A DNA stretch of 64,000 nucleotides from an uncultured Pelagibacteraceae bacterium (GTDB lineage: Bacteria > Pseudomonadota > Alphaproteobacteria > Pelagibacterales > Pelagibacteraceae): NCBI GenBank assembly GCA_902579925.1, contig CACHIS010000002.1, forward strand, positions 40,292-104,291, given 5' to 3'. How positions within the stretch are numbered: the stretch's first letter is position 1; each line of letters begins with the position of its first letter. The notes beneath the pieces are model-generated. The model was not told where the DNA came from and ran no database searches. It was given only the letters and a program-made list of their open reading frames with translations. Shown piece after piece: positions 63,683 to 64,000 of this stretch. The position numbers were made by a program, and so were the translations under genes.

Positions 63683-64000
63683 ATGGATAATAAATATAGA
63701 GTTTTTTTAAAGGGGATTTTTGATGTCAGCCCTCTGATGATACCAGTTGTTCCATTTGGTTTAATATTTGGGGTTCTTTCAATCGATATTGGATTTAGTC
63801 CAATAGAAACAATGGGAATGTCATTAATAGTTTTTGGCGGTGCTTCACAAATTGTTTTACTTCAATTATTTTCAGGAGGTGCCTCATCTTTAGTCATAAT
63901 AAGTTCAGTTGGAGCAGTAAACTCAAGACATCTTTTGTATGGAGCTGTTGTTTCTGAGCATTTATCAGATTTAAAACTTATTTGGAAAATTGTAATCTCA
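63683..64000 (+). CDS. AzlC-family membrane protein, truncated by the window end
   Basis: 106 codons are visible from the ATG at 63683. The sequence, with GGASQIVLLQLFSGG, NSRHLLYGAVV and a conserved PFGLIFG, matches AzlC, the large subunit of branched-chain amino-acid exporters (AzlCD). About two or three membrane segments are visible. It continues past 64000. It follows fbpC by 15 bases. Confidence 0.9.
   Translation, partial: MDNKYRVFLKGIFDVSPLMIPVVPFGLIFGVLSIDIGFSPIETMGMSLIVFGGASQIVLLQLFSGGASSLVIISSVGAVNSRHLLYGAVVSEHLSDLKLIWKIVIS

Noticed and set aside
1..64000. tRNA, rRNA, CRISPR, insertion sequence, prophage or attachment site
   Set aside because: I read the intergenic spaces and saw no cloverleaf-like, direct-repeat-array, transposase or integrase signal. 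This is an eye-based check, not a covariance search.

Overview
The window is a very AT-rich (about 30% G+C by eye), densely packed bacterial chromosome segment. Genes abut or overlap by a few bases, I see no insertion sequence, prophage, CRISPR array, rRNA or tRNA, and no gap over 300 bases lacks a gene. Composition, compactness and content (abundant periplasmic binding-protein transporters, DmdA-like and dimethylglycine-dehydrogenase C1 enzymes, a Fur-controlled ferric transporter, several small membrane peptides) point to the marine alphaproteobacterial SAR11 clade (Pelagibacterales). That assignment is inference from content and style; there is no 16S gene to confirm it.

Layout. 0-6.4 kb: rlmE (5' end outside the window), a CBS-less guaB, a TPR protein, guaA, panB, then an EutA-like racemase and a DoeA-like M24 hydrolase. 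6.4-18.2 kb: a PotABCD-type ABC importer, a FadN-type fused beta-oxidation enzyme, an inner-membrane cyclophilin and a secreted HEVFH protein on the minus strand, agmatinase, aldehyde dehydrogenase and an ArgE-type deacetylase; together these suggest uptake and breakdown of nitrogen-rich small molecules. 18.2-29.3 kb: csaA, LysE exporter, acnA, YfgM-like protein, bamB, a cupin, zapE, YjbQ, photolyase, diaminopropionate ammonia-lyase, gpsA. 29.3-34.5 kb: a minus-strand LivKFGHM-type importer ending in a 27-residue membrane peptide. 34.5-43 kb: glutamine amidotransferase, fhs, EamA transporter, aspartate racemase, cold-shock protein, purKE and several unknowns.

43-59.6 kb is the metabolic core: a DmdA-like tetrahydrofolate-dependent demethylase with an MTHFR-like partner, divergent from a run of kinase-like, nucleotidyltransferase-like, crotonase, methanethiol-oxidase-like (SBP56), ferredoxin and CoA-binding genes, followed by dimethylglycine dehydrogenase, ETF beta/alpha and ETF-quinone oxidoreductase. 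A minus-strand hisI/2OG-oxygenase/DUF2237 cluster follows, then folE, an AcuI-type acryloyl-CoA reductase and a LysR regulator. Methyl groups would pass to tetrahydrofolate, with fhs at 36 kb as an interconversion enzyme, and electrons from the demethylating dehydrogenase would pass through ETF to quinone. 59.6-64 kb: a Fur-boxed ferric ABC transporter (fbpA, a 49-residue Cys peptide, a large hairpin, fbpB, fbpC) and the start of an AzlC-family gene.

Three patterns cut across the window. Every convergent gene junction is closed to 5 bases or less, five of them by one shared TTAA that is a stop codon on both strands. All three ABC operons have a strong RNA hairpin between the binding-protein gene and the membrane or ATPase genes. 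The binding-protein genes carry near-consensus Shine-Dalgarno sites, while most other genes do not.
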